From NCBI RefSeq assembly GCF_023023025.1, contig NZ_CP095481.1:3596001-3660000 (forward strand): a DNA stretch of 64,000 nt, written 5' to 3'. The translations under genes were made by a program, and so were the position numbers. This document shows, in pieces, positions 25,497-34,050 of the stretch (position 1 is its first letter; each line of letters starts with the position of its first letter). The notes under the pieces are model-generated. The model was not told where the DNA came from. It worked only from the letters and a program-made list of their open reading frames with translations, and made no database searches. This stretch comes from Amycolatopsis sp. WQ 127309 (GTDB lineage: Bacteria; Actinomycetota; Actinomycetes; Mycobacteriales; Pseudonocardiaceae).

Positions 25497-26396
25497 GTGA
25501 TCACTTGGGGAGGACGCCACGGCGCAGTCTCGCGTCGCGAGGCTGACGAAGTTCTGGGGCGAAGAGCGGTACTCGAAGGGCTCGCGACCGGCGTGCTCGC
25601 GCAACCCTGGCGAGGCGTGGTCATTCACGCGGCCGATGCGCTCAATCTGGCGACACGGGCGCAGGCCGCGCTGATCGCCGTAGGTCCACCTGCCGCTCTG
25701 TCGGGAGCCACATCCCTTGCCCTGCATGGGATTTCGGCCGCGCACGACCCTGCCGTACACCTCACGGTGCCTTACTCCCGACGGGTGGAGTCCAGGGCCG
25801 GCCTGGTCATCCATCGGGCCGAATTTCTGCCGTCCGACGTGATCGAACTCGACGGGCTGGCGATGTTTTCAGTCGATCTCGCCTTGGCGGATTTCCTCTG
25901 CGACGGGGACAAGCGAACGGCCTTCGCCGCCCTGGACGAGGCGATGCACGGGCTCGCCCCGGACCACTGCCGACGGCTGCGCGAGAACGTCCGTGACCGT
26001 GTTCTGGACCGTCGGAGCAGGCGAGGTATCCACAGGGCGCAGATGCTGCTGGCCCTCGCCACGGGGAAGGCCGAATCGCCGCCGGAGAGCATCCTGCGAC
26101 TGATCGTGGTCGAGGCCGGGTTCCCGGCCCCGGAGGCCCAGTACGAGGTCGCGACCATCGACGGGCGCACGTTCTACGTCCTCGACATCGCCTGGCCCGA
26201 AGTGCGGATCGCGCTCGAGTACGACGGGTTCGCCGCACACGAGGAGCGGCAGGAACGCGACGCCGAGCGAGACGGCAGGCTGGCCGGTCGAGGGTGGGTC
26301 ACGATCCGGGCCACGGCGGCCGATCTGCGCGATCCGAGCCGGGTGCTCGCCGAACTGCGGGCGCAGTTCACCCGACGAGCCGCGCGACCCGCGTGA
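25497..26396 (+). CDS. AbiEi-like N-terminal plus DUF559 nuclease-fold protein
   Basis: The protein has 299 residues. The N-terminal half (ADEVLGRRAVLEGLATGVLAQPWRG, then ALSGATSLALHGI) resembles the AbiEi antitoxin-type winged-helix family common in actinomycetes. The C-terminal part (VLDIAWPEVRIALEYDGFA, ERDAERDGRLAGRGW) has the Asp, Glu and Asp-Gly pattern of the DUF559/Vsr-like PD-(D/E)XK fold. It could be a nuclease, although no partner toxin gene is next to it. The start is uncertain: GTG 25497 lies close to the preceding hairpin and has no binding site, so the message may be leaderless. The stop falls inside repeat array A3. Confidence 0.72.
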   Translation: MITWGGRHGAVSRREADEVLGRRAVLEGLATGVLAQPWRGVVIHAADALNLATRAQAALIAVGPPAALSGATSLALHGISAAHDPAVHLTVPYSRRVESRAGLVIHRAEFLPSDVIELDGLAMFSVDLALADFLCDGDKRTAFAALDEAMHGLAPDHCRRLRENVRDRVLDRRSRRGIHRAQMLLALATGKAESPPESILRLIVVEAGFPAPEAQYEVATIDGRTFYVLDIAWPEVRIALEYDGFAAHEERQERDAERDGRLAGRGWVTIRATAADLRDPSRVLAELRAQFTRRAARPA

Positions 26397-26513
26397 TCCA
26401 AGCCCGCGACTCGCGTGATCGAGGCCGTGACCCGCGTGACTGGGGACGTGACTCGCGTGATTGGAGCCGTGACTCGCGTGACTGGGGACGTGACTCGCGT
26501 GATTGGAGCCGTT
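26387..26513. repeat. Repeat array A3: five exact-register 21-bp units alternating in two types
   Basis: From 26409 to 26513 five units of exactly 21 bp follow in register. Types alternate: units at 26451 and 26493 share ACTCGCGTGATTGGAGCC, and units at 26430 and 26472 share the CGCGTGACTGGGGACGTG core, giving a 42-bp higher-order period. A more degenerate unit at 26387 overlaps the stop of the DUF559 gene, and the last unit contains the stop codon of the converging cyclotransferase gene. No open frame with protein-like content uses it. Confidence 0.9.
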
Positions 26514-26964
26514 AGCCGGTGATGCCGGAGCAGGGGCGGGTTCGGAGGTCGTCGACGTAGTCGGCGGGGGCTCCGGCCGCTTCCGCGGCGTCCGCCAGGA
26601 CGCCCAGGTAGCGGGCCGAGGGCAGGCCGCCTTCGTAGGCGTCCAGGACGTAGAGCCAGGCCAGGACCGAGCCGTCCATCGTCTGGACTCTCAGGCGGAT
26701 TTTGCTGTGCATCCCCAGCTCGCCGCCTTCCCAGCGGTCGAGGCCCGTCTCGTCCAGGGACGTGACGTCGTAGAGGACGACGAAGACGCGGGAACCCGCG
26801 TCTTCGACGATCGTGGCCAGGGCCCCTTCCCAGCCGAGGTCCTCGCCGCCGAAGGTCAGGCGCCACCCCTCCAGCCAGCCGGAGCCGGCCATCGGTGAGT
26901 GCGGCGCGCGCTCCAGCATCTGGGCGGGCTCCATGTTGGATCCGTAAGCGGCATACAACGGCAC
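26512..26964 (-). CDS. Gamma-glutamylcyclotransferase-like protein
   Basis: The protein has 150 residues. The N-terminus VPLYAAYGSNMEPAQMLERA is the substrate-loop signature of the GGCT-like/AIG2-like fold, which makes 5-oxoproline from gamma-glutamyl compounds. The acidic catalytic residue would lie in the SLDETGLDRWEGGELG region, but I cannot assign it firmly. I start at the GTG at 26964 because it begins exactly at the conserved strand; a further start at 26985 is possible. It is divergent from the LpdA-type gene, as Rv3304 lies beside lpdA in M. tuberculosis. The TAA stop lies in repeat array A3. Confidence 0.8.
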   Translation of the reverse strand: MPLYAAYGSNMEPAQMLERAPHSPMAGSGWLEGWRLTFGGEDLGWEGALATIVEDAGSRVFVVLYDVTSLDETGLDRWEGGELGMHSKIRLRVQTMDGSVLAWLYVLDAYEGGLPSARYLGVLADAAEAAGAPADYVDDLRTRPCSGITG

Positions 26965-26993
26965 GCCGACAGCGTAGCGACCCACAGCTCACC

Positions 26994-27066
26994 CGAGTGG
27001 ACGCACTCGGCGTGTTCGCCCACTTCAGTGTCCGGCCACCTTCGCCGCGTACGGTGAGACCACCGT
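26994..27066. promoter_or_regulatory. Divergent promoter region with two small palindromes
   Basis: CGAGTG-gacg-CACTCG (26994-27009) is a perfect 6-bp inverted repeat. ACGGTGAGACCACCGT (27051-27066) has 5-bp arms. Both lie between the cyclotransferase start (26964) and the LpdA-type start (27093) and could be operators. No regulator gene is adjacent. Confidence 0.35.
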
Positions 27067-27092
27067 TATCACGCACTTCGAGGAGGACCCAG

Positions 27093-28496
27093 GTGACCAG
27101 GATCGTGATCATGGGCGGGGGCCCGGCCGGCTACGAAGCCGCGCTGGTCGCAGCCCAGCACGGCGCCGACGTCACGATCGTCGAGCGCGACGGCCTGGGC
27201 GGCGCCTGTGTCCTCTACGACTGCGTCCCCTCGAAGACGTTCATCGCGAGCTCGGGCGCGCTGGCGAAGATGCACGACCTCGGCGAGCTCGGCATCAACA
27301 CCGACATGGCCGACACGAGCATCGACCTGCCGACCGTCCACGGCCGCGTCAAGGGCCTCGCGCTGGCGCAGTCCGCCGACATCCGCGCGCGCGTCCAGCG
27401 CGAGGGCGTCCGCGTGATCATCGGCGAAGCCCGCTTCTGCGACGAAGAGCCCGGCCTCGCCACGCACAAGGTCTCCGTCACCAAGCAGGACGGCGAGACC
27501 GAGAAGCTCCCGGCCGACGTCGTCCTGATCGCCACCGGCGCCACCCCGCGCGTGCTGCCCGGCGCGGTGCCGGACGGCGAGCGCATCCTCGACTGGCGCC
27601 AGCTCTACGAGCTCCAGGAGCTGCCGGAGCACCTCGCCGTGATCGGCTCCGGCGTCACCGGCGCCGAGTTCGCGTCCGCCTACACCGAGATGGGCGTCAA
27701 GGTCACCGTCGTCTCCAGCCGCGACCGCGTGCTGCCGCACGAGGACGCCGACGCCGCCGCCGTGCTCGAGGAGGTCTTCTCGCAGCGCGGGACGACCGTC
27801 GCGAAGCAGGCGCGCGCCGACCGCGTCGAGCGCACCGACAAGGGCGTCGAGATCCACCTCGCCGACGGCCGCGTGATCGAAGCCAGCCACGCGCTGATGA
27901 CCGTCGGCTCGGTCCCGAACACCGCCGACCTCGGCCTCGACAAGGTCGGCATCTCACCCGGCCCCGGCGGGTTCATCACCGTCGACCGCGTTTCGCGCAC
28001 CTCCGTTCCCGGGATCTACGCCGCCGGCGACTGCACCGGCGTGCTCATGCTCGCCTCGGTGGCGAGCATGCAGGGCCGCATCGCGATGTGGCACGCGCTG
28101 GGCGAGGGCGTCGCGCCGATCAAGCTCAAGACCGTCGCCGCCAACGTCTTCACCCACCCGGAGATCGCGACCGTCGGCATCAGCCAGCACGCGATCGACT
28201 CCGGCGAGGTGCCCGCGCGCACCATCATGCTGCCCCTGGCCACCAACGCGCGCGCGAAGATGGAGGGCCTCCGCCGAGGCTTCGTGAAGCTGTTCTGCCG
28301 CCCCGCCACCGGCGTGGTCGTCGGTGGTGTCGTCGTGGCGCCGCAGGCGAGCGAGCTCATCCTTCCCATCGCGCTCGCCGTCCAGAACCAGCTCACAGTG
28401 GACCACCTGGCACTGACATTTTCGGTGTACCCGTCGCTGTCGGGCTCGATCACCGAGGCCGGGCGCCAGTTGATGCGCCACGACGATCTCGACTGA
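27093..28496 (+). CDS. lpdA: LpdA-type flavoprotein disulfide reductase / NAD(P)H quinone reductase
   Basis: The protein has 467 residues. It binds FAD at IVIMGGGPAGYEAAL and NAD(P) at IGSGVTGAEFASAYTEMG, and has the flavin motif GIYAAGDCTG. The redox Cys pair is present as Cys39 and Cys44 in GGACVLYDCVPSKTF. However, where lipoamide dehydrogenases have the C-terminal HPTLSE dyad, this protein has YPSLSG: the catalytic His is Tyr446 and the Glu is Gly451. M. tuberculosis LpdA (Rv3303c), in the same neighbourhood, is a quinone reductase rather than a lipoamide dehydrogenase, which fits. The GTG start is set by a GAGGAGG site. The location beside glp genes also matches M. tuberculosis. Confidence 0.9.
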   Translation: MTRIVIMGGGPAGYEAALVAAQHGADVTIVERDGLGGACVLYDCVPSKTFIASSGALAKMHDLGELGINTDMADTSIDLPTVHGRVKGLALAQSADIRARVQREGVRVIIGEARFCDEEPGLATHKVSVTKQDGETEKLPADVVLIATGATPRVLPGAVPDGERILDWRQLYELQELPEHLAVIGSGVTGAEFASAYTEMGVKVTVVSSRDRVLPHEDADAAAVLEEVFSQRGTTVAKQARADRVERTDKGVEIHLADGRVIEASHALMTVGSVPNTADLGLDKVGISPGPGGFITVDRVSRTSVPGIYAAGDCTGVLMLASVASMQGRIAMWHALGEGVAPIKLKTVAANVFTHPEIATVGISQHAIDSGEVPARTIMLPLATNARAKMEGLRRGFVKLFCRPATGVVVGGVVVAPQASELILPIALAVQNQLTVDHLALTFSVYPSLSGSITEAGRQLMRHDDLD

Positions 28497-28568
28497 TCCA
28501 CGACGCAACCCCTTCGCGCCCGTCGCGTCTTGTCGGTTGTAAGGCTGAAGGACGCGAAGGGTGCGAAG

Positions 28569-29024
28569 GTGCGCAAGACGTTGGTTTTTGTTGCGGCAGC
28601 GGTGATCGGGGCGACGACGCTGGCGGCGCCGGCGACAGCGCAGAGCACCGGTCCGGCCCCCGCGCCGGCGCCGAGCGCCGGCAGCGTCCAGCTCAACGTC
28701 AACACCGCGATCAACCAGTCGCTCGTGGACAAGTACGTCCGGGACGCGCCGAACGTCGCGCTGGCCAAGTGCGAAGGCGCGGCGCCGGCGTTCTCCTCGC
28801 CCGCGTTGACGTTCGCCAACTACACCCCGGGCCCGTTCATGGGCGCCGACGCGAACATCAGCGCCGACGCCACCTTGAAGCCGGGCACCGCGGCCGGGAC
28901 GTACCCGCTGACCGTGACGTGCGGCGACAAGTCCTACAGCACGCAGTTCTCGGTTCCCGCGGCTCAGGTCGCGAAGGTGCCGTCCGGTGCGGCGAAAGCG
29001 GGCGACGGCAGCATGGCCGGCTGA
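28569..29024 (+). CDS. Secreted protein with truncated sorting-like C-terminus
   Basis: The protein has 151 residues. A signal peptide, VRKTLVFVAAAVIGATTL, ends around APATAQS. The mature part is rich in Ala, Pro and Thr and holds two Cys (ALAKCEGAAP and LTVTCGDKS) that could form a disulfide in an immunoglobulin-like domain. The C-terminus, QVAKVPSGAAKAGDGSMAG, resembles the sorting motif of the next gene but lacks the following hydrophobic helix and basic tail, so the protein is probably released rather than anchored. The GTG at 28569 fits the signal peptide better than the upstream GTG at 28530. A true intrinsic terminator follows. Confidence 0.75.
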   Translation: MRKTLVFVAAAVIGATTLAAPATAQSTGPAPAPAPSAGSVQLNVNTAINQSLVDKYVRDAPNVALAKCEGAAPAFSSPALTFANYTPGPFMGADANISADATLKPGTAAGTYPLTVTCGDKSYSTQFSVPAAQVAKVPSGAAKAGDGSMAG

Positions 29025-29041
29025 TTTCCAAGCTCGAAAGC

Positions 29042-29074
29042 ACCACCTCGGAGCCGCGCTCCGGGGTGGTTTTT
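29042..29074 (+). terminator. Rho-independent terminator
   Basis: ACCACCTCGGAG, a CCGCG loop and CTCCGGGGTGGT form a 12-bp stem with one T-G wobble, followed by five T. It lies 18 bases after the stop at 29024. Terminators with a T tract are uncommon in actinomycetes, so this one is convincing. Confidence 0.85.
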
Positions 29075-29245
29075 CATGAGTTTCCCGCCGTCGGTTTCGC
29101 GACCTTTTTGTGACCTTTGGGCGCAACCGATCGCAGGTGGAGACGTCTTTTGGTGCGTAGGTGAACGGATGAGGCCGATGCAGGGGGAACTGCGAACGGC
29201 ATCCGTTTCCCATTGTTTCCGAGTGTAATCCACAGGGGAGAAAGA

Positions 29246-29830
29246 ATGAAGAACACCATTGCCGTGGCGGGCGTCGCCGCGGCTTTCCTGGTTCTCGCGC
29301 CGACCGCCGCGCTCGCGGCCGCACCGACCGCCGCGCCGTCCGCGCCGGCCACCTCGGCTTCGCCGTCGCCCTCGGCGCGGCCGACCGTGCCGGAGTACCC
29401 GGACGGCCCGATGACCCGGGTCAAGAAGCAGCTGTCCCTGTCGCCGGGCAAGGGGCTGCCCGGGGCGCGGGTGAACTTCGACTTCGGCTGCTCGGCCTGG
29501 CCGGGCGAGAAGGTCAGCATCCGCTCGGCCGCGGTCGTCGCCGACACCCCCGGTCTCGAGTCCGGCACCGTCGCGAACGTCAAGCCGGGCAGGTACGCCG
29601 TCACGCTGCACTGCGGCATCGAGGCCTCGACGGCGTACTTCCAGGTGCTCCCGGCCAAGGGTCCGGCTCCGAAGCAGGTCGCCAAGGTGCCCGCGGGCGC
29701 CCCGCAGACCGGCGGCACGGACGGTCCGGCGGACGGTTCCGGCGCACCCCTCGCGGCCGCGGCCGCCATGGGAGTGCTCGCGGTCGGAGGCAGCGGTCTC
29801 GTGGTGGCCCGACGGGCACGACGCCGCTGA
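29246..29830 (+). CDS. Secreted protein with C-terminal sorting signal, probable sortase substrate
   Basis: The protein has 194 residues. A signal peptide (MKNTIAVAGVAAAFLVLAPT) is followed by a Ser/Pro/Ala linker. A compact domain comes next with two Cys (FDFGCSAWPG and VTLHCGIEAS), related to the preceding gene product. The C-terminal signal VPAGAPQTGG is followed by a hydrophobic segment (APLAAAAAMGVLAVGGSGLV) and RRARRR, the layout of a wall-sorting signal with PQTGG in place of LPxTG. The ATG has a GGGGAG site. A class F sortase gene begins 120 bases downstream, so this is its likely substrate. Confidence 0.8.
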   Translation: MKNTIAVAGVAAAFLVLAPTAALAAAPTAAPSAPATSASPSPSARPTVPEYPDGPMTRVKKQLSLSPGKGLPGARVNFDFGCSAWPGEKVSIRSAAVVADTPGLESGTVANVKPGRYAVTLHCGIEASTAYFQVLPAKGPAPKQVAKVPAGAPQTGGTDGPADGSGAPLAAAAAMGVLAVGGSGLVVARRARRR

Positions 29831-29950
29831 TGCTCCAGGGCCGCTCCGGAACGGGGGTTCCGGGGCGGCCCGCCCGCGGAGGTACCGTCGGGACCCAACC
29901 GAACGGGCCACCCGGACGTGTGAACCGCAGGCGCCAGTCACGGGGGAGAC

Positions 29951-30598
29951 ATGACCACGAGGATCAAGAACAGACGGGGCTACCTGATCGCGCTCGTCGT
30001 CGCGCTGCTGGCCGCACTGGCGGTGCTGGCGCTGACGCTGGGTGGTGGGCCGTCGCCGTCGACGGCGCAGCCACCGGACCCCCACCCGGTCGCGATCCAG
30101 CCACAGCCGACGAGTGCCGCGCAGGACGCCGTCGCGGCGCTGCCCAAGTCCGAGCCCGTCTCGATCGACATCCCGAAGATCGGCGCGCACTCGTCGCTGG
30201 TCCCGCTCGGCCTCAACCCGGACGACACCATCCAGGTCCCGCCGGTGACGACGCCGTTGCAGGCCGGTTGGTACACCTACGCGCCGACGCCCGGCGAGGT
30301 CGGCCCGGCCGTCGTCCTCGGGCACGTCGACGGCAACCACCAGAAGGGGATCTTCTTCCGTCTCAAGGAGCTGGCCGCCGGCGACCGGGTTTCGGTCGCC
30401 CGCAAGGACGGCACGACGGCGCTCTTCGAGGTGACGAAAGTCCACCAGGTGCCCAAAAAGGACTTCGAAGCCGAAGGCGTGTACGACGACACGGCCGGCC
30501 CCGAGCTGCGGTTGATCACCTGCGGCGGCGTCTTCGACCGGAGCGCGCACAACTACGTGGACAACATCGTCGTCTACGCACGCCTGGTCCAGAGCTGA
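29951..30598 (+). CDS. Class F sortase
   Basis: This 215-residue membrane-anchored transpeptidase has an N-terminal uncleaved anchor helix (LIALVVALLAALAVLALTL), a Pro-rich linker and a sortase barrel. The catalytic triad is visible: His125 in LGHVDG, Cys191 in LITCGG and Arg197 in FDRSAHNY. The length and the TCGG motif fit the actinobacterial class F group, whose physiological role is poorly known. The ATG has a GGGGGAG site three bases upstream. It would cut the PQTGG signal of the preceding gene product and attach it to a cell-wall or other acceptor amine. Confidence 0.9.
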   Translation: MTTRIKNRRGYLIALVVALLAALAVLALTLGGGPSPSTAQPPDPHPVAIQPQPTSAAQDAVAALPKSEPVSIDIPKIGAHSSLVPLGLNPDDTIQVPPVTTPLQAGWYTYAPTPGEVGPAVVLGHVDGNHQKGIFFRLKELAAGDRVSVARKDGTTALFEVTKVHQVPKKDFEAEGVYDDTAGPELRLITCGGVFDRSAHNYVDNIVVYARLVQS

Positions 30599-30677
30599 TT
30601 TTCCGTTTTTGTCGGACCCCGGTGCTTCACTGTGTCGGCCGTCACCAAGGCGGCGCTGACGAGGGTAGGGAGCCGAC

Positions 30678-31469
30678 ATGTTGTTCCGCGACGAGCCGTG
30701 GCCGGACGGGACACCCAGCTGGGTGGACCTGATGGTGCCCGACCAGGCGAAGGCGATCGCCTTCTACAGCGGCCTGCTCGGCTGGGACGTGCGGGCGGGC
30801 AGTGAGGAGACCGGCTTCTACGGCATGGCGACGCTGGGCGGGCGTCCCGTTGCCGGGATCGGGCAGACGCCGCCGGACCAGGAGATGCCGGCGGTCTGGA
30901 CGACGTACCTCTCGGTGTCCGATGTGGACAAGACGGCGGCGGCGATCACCGAGGCGGGCGGGCAGCTCGTGGTGCCGGTGATGGAGGTCGCGAAAGAGGG
31001 CCGGATGGCCGTCGCGGTCGATCCGGGCGGTGCGGCGTTCGGCCTCTGGGAGCCCGGTGAGCACCAGGGCACGCAGGTCATGGCGGGGCCGGGCGCACTG
31101 GCCTGGAACGAGTGCATGAGCCAGGACTACCCGGCGGCCGAAGCGTTCTACGCGCAGGTGTTCGGCTACGCCTTCGAAGACGAGACCAGTGGCGGCTCGA
31201 CGTACAAGGCACTGCTGGCGAGCGGGCGGCCCGTCGGGGGAATCGGCGTGTCGGCCGTGGAGGTGCCGTCGAACTGGCGGGTGTACTTCTGGGTGGCGGA
31301 CGCGGACGCGAGCGCGGCGAAGGCGGTCGAACTCGGGGGCCGGGTCCTGGGCGAGCCGGTCGACTCGCCGGAGGGCAGGCACGTGCTGCTCGCCGACGAC
31401 CAGGGCGTGCCGTTCTTCGTCATCGCGCCGACGGAGCAATCCGGCAAACCGCGGGGCTGGGACGACTGA
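30678..31469 (+). CDS. Two-domain VOC (glyoxalase/bleomycin-resistance fold) protein
   Basis: The protein has 263 residues in two tandem betaalphabeta-betabetabeta units. The first opens with PSWVDLMVPDQAKAIAFYSG and ends with DPGGAAFGLWEPGEHQG. The second opens with LAWNECMSQDYPAAEAFYAQ and ends near GVPFFVIAP. This matches actinobacterial VOC proteins often labelled hydroxylase or glyoxalase-like. Metal-binding His/Glu positions are partly absent, so catalysis is uncertain. An ATG at 30678 follows a GTAGGGAGC site. It converges on glpK across a small hairpin. Confidence 0.82.
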   Translation: MLFRDEPWPDGTPSWVDLMVPDQAKAIAFYSGLLGWDVRAGSEETGFYGMATLGGRPVAGIGQTPPDQEMPAVWTTYLSVSDVDKTAAAITEAGGQLVVPVMEVAKEGRMAVAVDPGGAAFGLWEPGEHQGTQVMAGPGALAWNECMSQDYPAAEAFYAQVFGYAFEDETSGGSTYKALLASGRPVGGIGVSAVEVPSNWRVYFWVADADASAAKAVELGGRVLGEPVDSPEGRHVLLADDQGVPFFVIAPTEQSGKPRGWDD

Positions 31470-31473
31470 CCGA

Positions 31474-31493
31474 GGGCGCTGTGCGCAGCGCCC
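31474..31493. terminator. Hairpin between VOC gene and glpK
   Basis: GGGCGCT-gtgcgc-AGCGCCC is a perfect 7-bp stem in the 37-bp gap between two converging stop codons. It can act for both genes, and no T tract is present. Confidence 0.55.
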
Positions 31494-31506
31494 CCGGCCC
31501 TGACGG

Positions 31507-33021
31507 TCAGTCCTCGTCGTCGACCCAGTCGAAGGTCTTGGTGACGGCCTTCTTCCAGTTGCGGTACTCGGATTCGCGGCGGGCGTCGTCCATCGACGGG
31601 TCCCACTGCTTGTCCTGGGCCCAGTTGGTGCGGATGTCGTCTTCGGACTTCCAGAACCCGACCGCCAGCCCGGCGGCGTAGGCGGCACCCAGCGCGGTGG
31701 TCTCGTTGACCACCGGGCGGATCACCGGCACGCCGAGGATGTCGGCCTGGAACTGCATGAGCAGCTCGTTGACGACCATGCCGCCGTCCACCTTGAGCGA
31801 CTTCAGCGGGACACCGGAGTCGGCGTTCATCGCGTCGATCACCTCACGCGACTGGAAGGCGGTCGCCTCCAGCACCGCGCGGGCCAGGTGTCCCTTGTTG
31901 ACGAACCGGGTGAGCCCGACGATCGCACCGCGAGCGTCGGATCGCCAGTAAGGAGCGAACAGACCCGAGAACGCCGGGACGAAGTACGCGCCGCCGTTGT
32001 CCTCGACGCTGCGCGCGTGCTCTTCGATCTCGGCCGCGGTCCCGATCATGCCGAGGTTGTCGCGCAGCCACTGCACCAGCGAACCGGTGACGGCGATGGA
32101 GCCTTCCAGCGCGTAGATGGTGTCGTTCGAGCCGATCTTGTAGCAGACCGTGGTGAGCAGCCCGTTCTGCGACATCACCTTTTCGGTACCGGTGTTGAGC
32201 AGCATGAAGTTGCCGGTGCCGTAGGTGTTCTTGGCTTCGCCGGGCGAGAGGCAGGCCTGGCCGAACGTCGCGGCCTGCTGGTCGCCCAGGATGCCCGCGA
32301 TCGGCACGCCGGCCAGCGCGCCCTTCTCGCGGACCTTGCCGTACTCCTCGGACGAGGAGCGGATCTCCGGCAGCATGGACAGCGGAATCGTCATCTCGGC
32401 GGCGATCTCGGGGTCCCACTGCAGCGTGTCGAGGTCCATCAGCATGGTGCGGGAGGCGTTGGTCGGGTCGGTGACGTGCACGCCGCCGTCCGGTCCGCCG
32501 GTCATGTTCCACAGCACCCAGGTGTCCATGTTGCCGAACACCAGGTCGCCGGCCTCGGCCTTCTCGCGCGCGCCTTCGACGTTGTCGAGGATCCACTTGA
32601 CCTTCGGCCCGGAGAAGTACGTCGCGAGGGGGAGGCCGACCTTCTCGCGGTAGCGCTCCTGGCCGCCGCCGAGGTTGCCGAGCTCGGTGACGATCCGGTC
32701 GGTGCGGGTGTCCTGCCAGACGATCGCGTTGTACACCGGCTTGCCGGTGGACTTGTCCCAGACCAGCGCGGTCTCGCGCTGGTTGGTGATGCCGACGGCG
32801 ACGATGTCGCTGGTGTGGAGGTCGGCCTTGGCGAGCGCGCCCGCGGCGACCGCGCGGGTGTTCTCCCAGATCTCCTCGGCGTTGTGCTCGACCCAGCCCG
32901 CCTTCGGGAAGATCTGCTCGTGTTCCTTCTGGTCGACGGCGACGACCCGGCCTTCGTGGTTGAAGATCATGCACCGCGTCGAGGTGGTGCCCTGGTCGAT
33001 CGCGGCTACGTACGAAGTCAT
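31507..33021 (-). CDS. glpK: Glycerol kinase
   Basis: This 504-residue FGGY-family kinase phosphorylates glycerol to sn-glycerol 3-phosphate with ATP. The N-terminal phosphate loop is [10 protein letters not shown]. Glycerol contacts lie in the [20 protein letters not shown] region and near [13 protein letters not shown], and the C-terminal adenosine site is [19 protein letters not shown]. The length is normal. The ATG at 33021 has a GGAG site and follows glpF by 32 bases, so the two form an operon. It is not obviously regulated by an adjacent repressor: no glpR, gylR or IclR-type gene lies in the window. Confidence 0.96.
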   Translation of the reverse strand: MTSYVAAIDQGTTSTRCMIFNHEGRVVAVDQKEHEQIFPKAGWVEHNAEEIWENTRAVAAGALAKADLHTSDIVAVGITNQRETALVWDKSTGKPVYNAIVWQDTRTDRIVTELGNLGGGQERYREKVGLPLATYFSGPKVKWILDNVEGAREKAEAGDLVFGNMDTWVLWNMTGGPDGGVHVTDPTNASRTMLMDLDTLQWDPEIAAEMTIPLSMLPEIRSSSEEYGKVREKGALAGVPIAGILGDQQAATFGQACLSPGEAKNTYGTGNFMLLNTGTEKVMSQNGLLTTVCYKIGSNDTIYALEGSIAVTGSLVQWLRDNLGMIGTAAEIEEHARSVEDNGGAYFVPAFSGLFAPYWRSDARGAIVGLTRFVNKGHLARAVLEATAFQSREVIDAMNADSGVPLKSLKVDGGMVVNELLMQFQADILGVPVIRPVVNETTALGAAYAAGLAVGFWKSEDDIRTNWAQDKQWDPSMDDARRESEYRNWKKAVTKTFDWVDDED

Positions 33022-33053
33022 CTGTGCTCCAGGAATTCCGTGGGGGGAGGCGA

Positions 33054-33806
33054 TCAGGTCAGGTTGTGCACGAGGAGGTAGACGAGCGCGGCGAGAGCGC
33101 CACCGATGAGCGGGCCGACGACCGGGATCCACGAGTAGCCCCAGTTGGCGTTCGCCTTGTTCCGGATCGGCATCAGGAACGCGTACGCGATGCGCGGGCC
33201 GAGGTCACGAGCCGGGTTGATGGCGTAGCCCGTCGGCCCGCCGAGGGAGGTACCGATCACGAGGACCACGAACGAGACGCCCGCGTAGCCGAGCGCCGAG
33301 TTGCCGAAGTTCGGCGTGCCGCCGTCCCCGGTGGTGGCGAAGGTCGGGCTGAGCAGGATCCAGGCCACCAGGACGAAGGTGCCGATGATCTCGGTGACGA
33401 GGTTCCAGACCCGGTTCGGGATCTGCGGTGCCGTGGAGAAGATGCCGAGCGTGTTCTCCGGCTCGGGGTGGTCGTCGAACTGGAGCTTGTAGGTCGCCCA
33501 GCACAGGAGGGCGCCGATGATGGCGCCGGCCATCTGCCCGATGAAGTAGAAGGGCACGTCGGCCCACTTGGTCTTGTCCGCGATGGCGAGCCCGAGGGTC
33601 ACCGCGGGGTTCAGGTGCGCGCCACTCGGCGCGGCGATGCTGGCACCGGTGAAGACGGCGAACGCCCAGCCGAAGTTGATGAACAGGATTCCGCCGTTGT
33701 TGCCGTTGGTCTTGCGCAGCACGTGGTTCGCGACCACACCGTTGCCGAGCAGGATCAGCGCCGCTGTTCCCAGTAGTTCCCAGACGATTATTGCTCCAGC
33801 ACTCAC
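33054..33806 (-). CDS. glpF: Glycerol uptake facilitator (aquaglyceroporin)
   Basis: The protein has 250 residues with six membrane helices and the two half-helix NPA motifs, GAHLNPAVT and GYAINPARD. The Asp after the second NPAR is the mark of glycerol-conducting rather than water-only channels. The GTG at 33806 is chosen because of a GGAGG site seven bases upstream and because it starts right before the first helix ([17 protein letters not shown]); the frame is open further upstream. It is the first gene of glpFK, divergent from glpD. Confidence 0.93.
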   Translation of the reverse strand: MSAGAIIVWELLGTAALILLGNGVVANHVLRKTNGNNGGILFINFGWAFAVFTGASIAAPSGAHLNPAVTLGLAIADKTKWADVPFYFIGQMAGAIIGALLCWATYKLQFDDHPEPENTLGIFSTAPQIPNRVWNLVTEIIGTFVLVAWILLSPTFATTGDGGTPNFGNSALGYAGVSFVVLVIGTSLGGPTGYAINPARDLGPRIAYAFLMPIRNKANANWGYSWIPVVGPLIGGALAALVYLLVHNLT

Positions 33807-34050
33807 CGCTGTACCTCCACACTGGCCACACTGGACACTCTGCGCAAGGTCGATCACGGCGTGCCACGGCACCGTTGCCGACCCACGTCCGGGCGACGTT
33901 ACCCGGGCGTATAAGCCCGGTCCAAGGACCGGCTAGCGCAATCTTTTCAAGATCGCGGAGGGTTACGCCACATGTGTCCTCCGCGAACGGGCGGAGTATC
34001 ACCAGGTCGTGCGATGCTGGAAGCCTCGCCGGCTCGAGGAGGACTGTCAC
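33807..34050. promoter_or_regulatory. Divergent control region between glpF and glpD
   Basis: Two exact tandem copies of CCACACTGG lie at 33817-33834, within the expected glpF leader. GCAATCTT-ttc-AAGATCGC (about 33937-33955) is a near-perfect inverted repeat in the most AT-rich part. CGGAGG/CCTCCG arms surround the stretch at about 33955-33982. Any of these could bind a glycerol regulator. None matches a site I can name with certainty. Confidence 0.45.
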
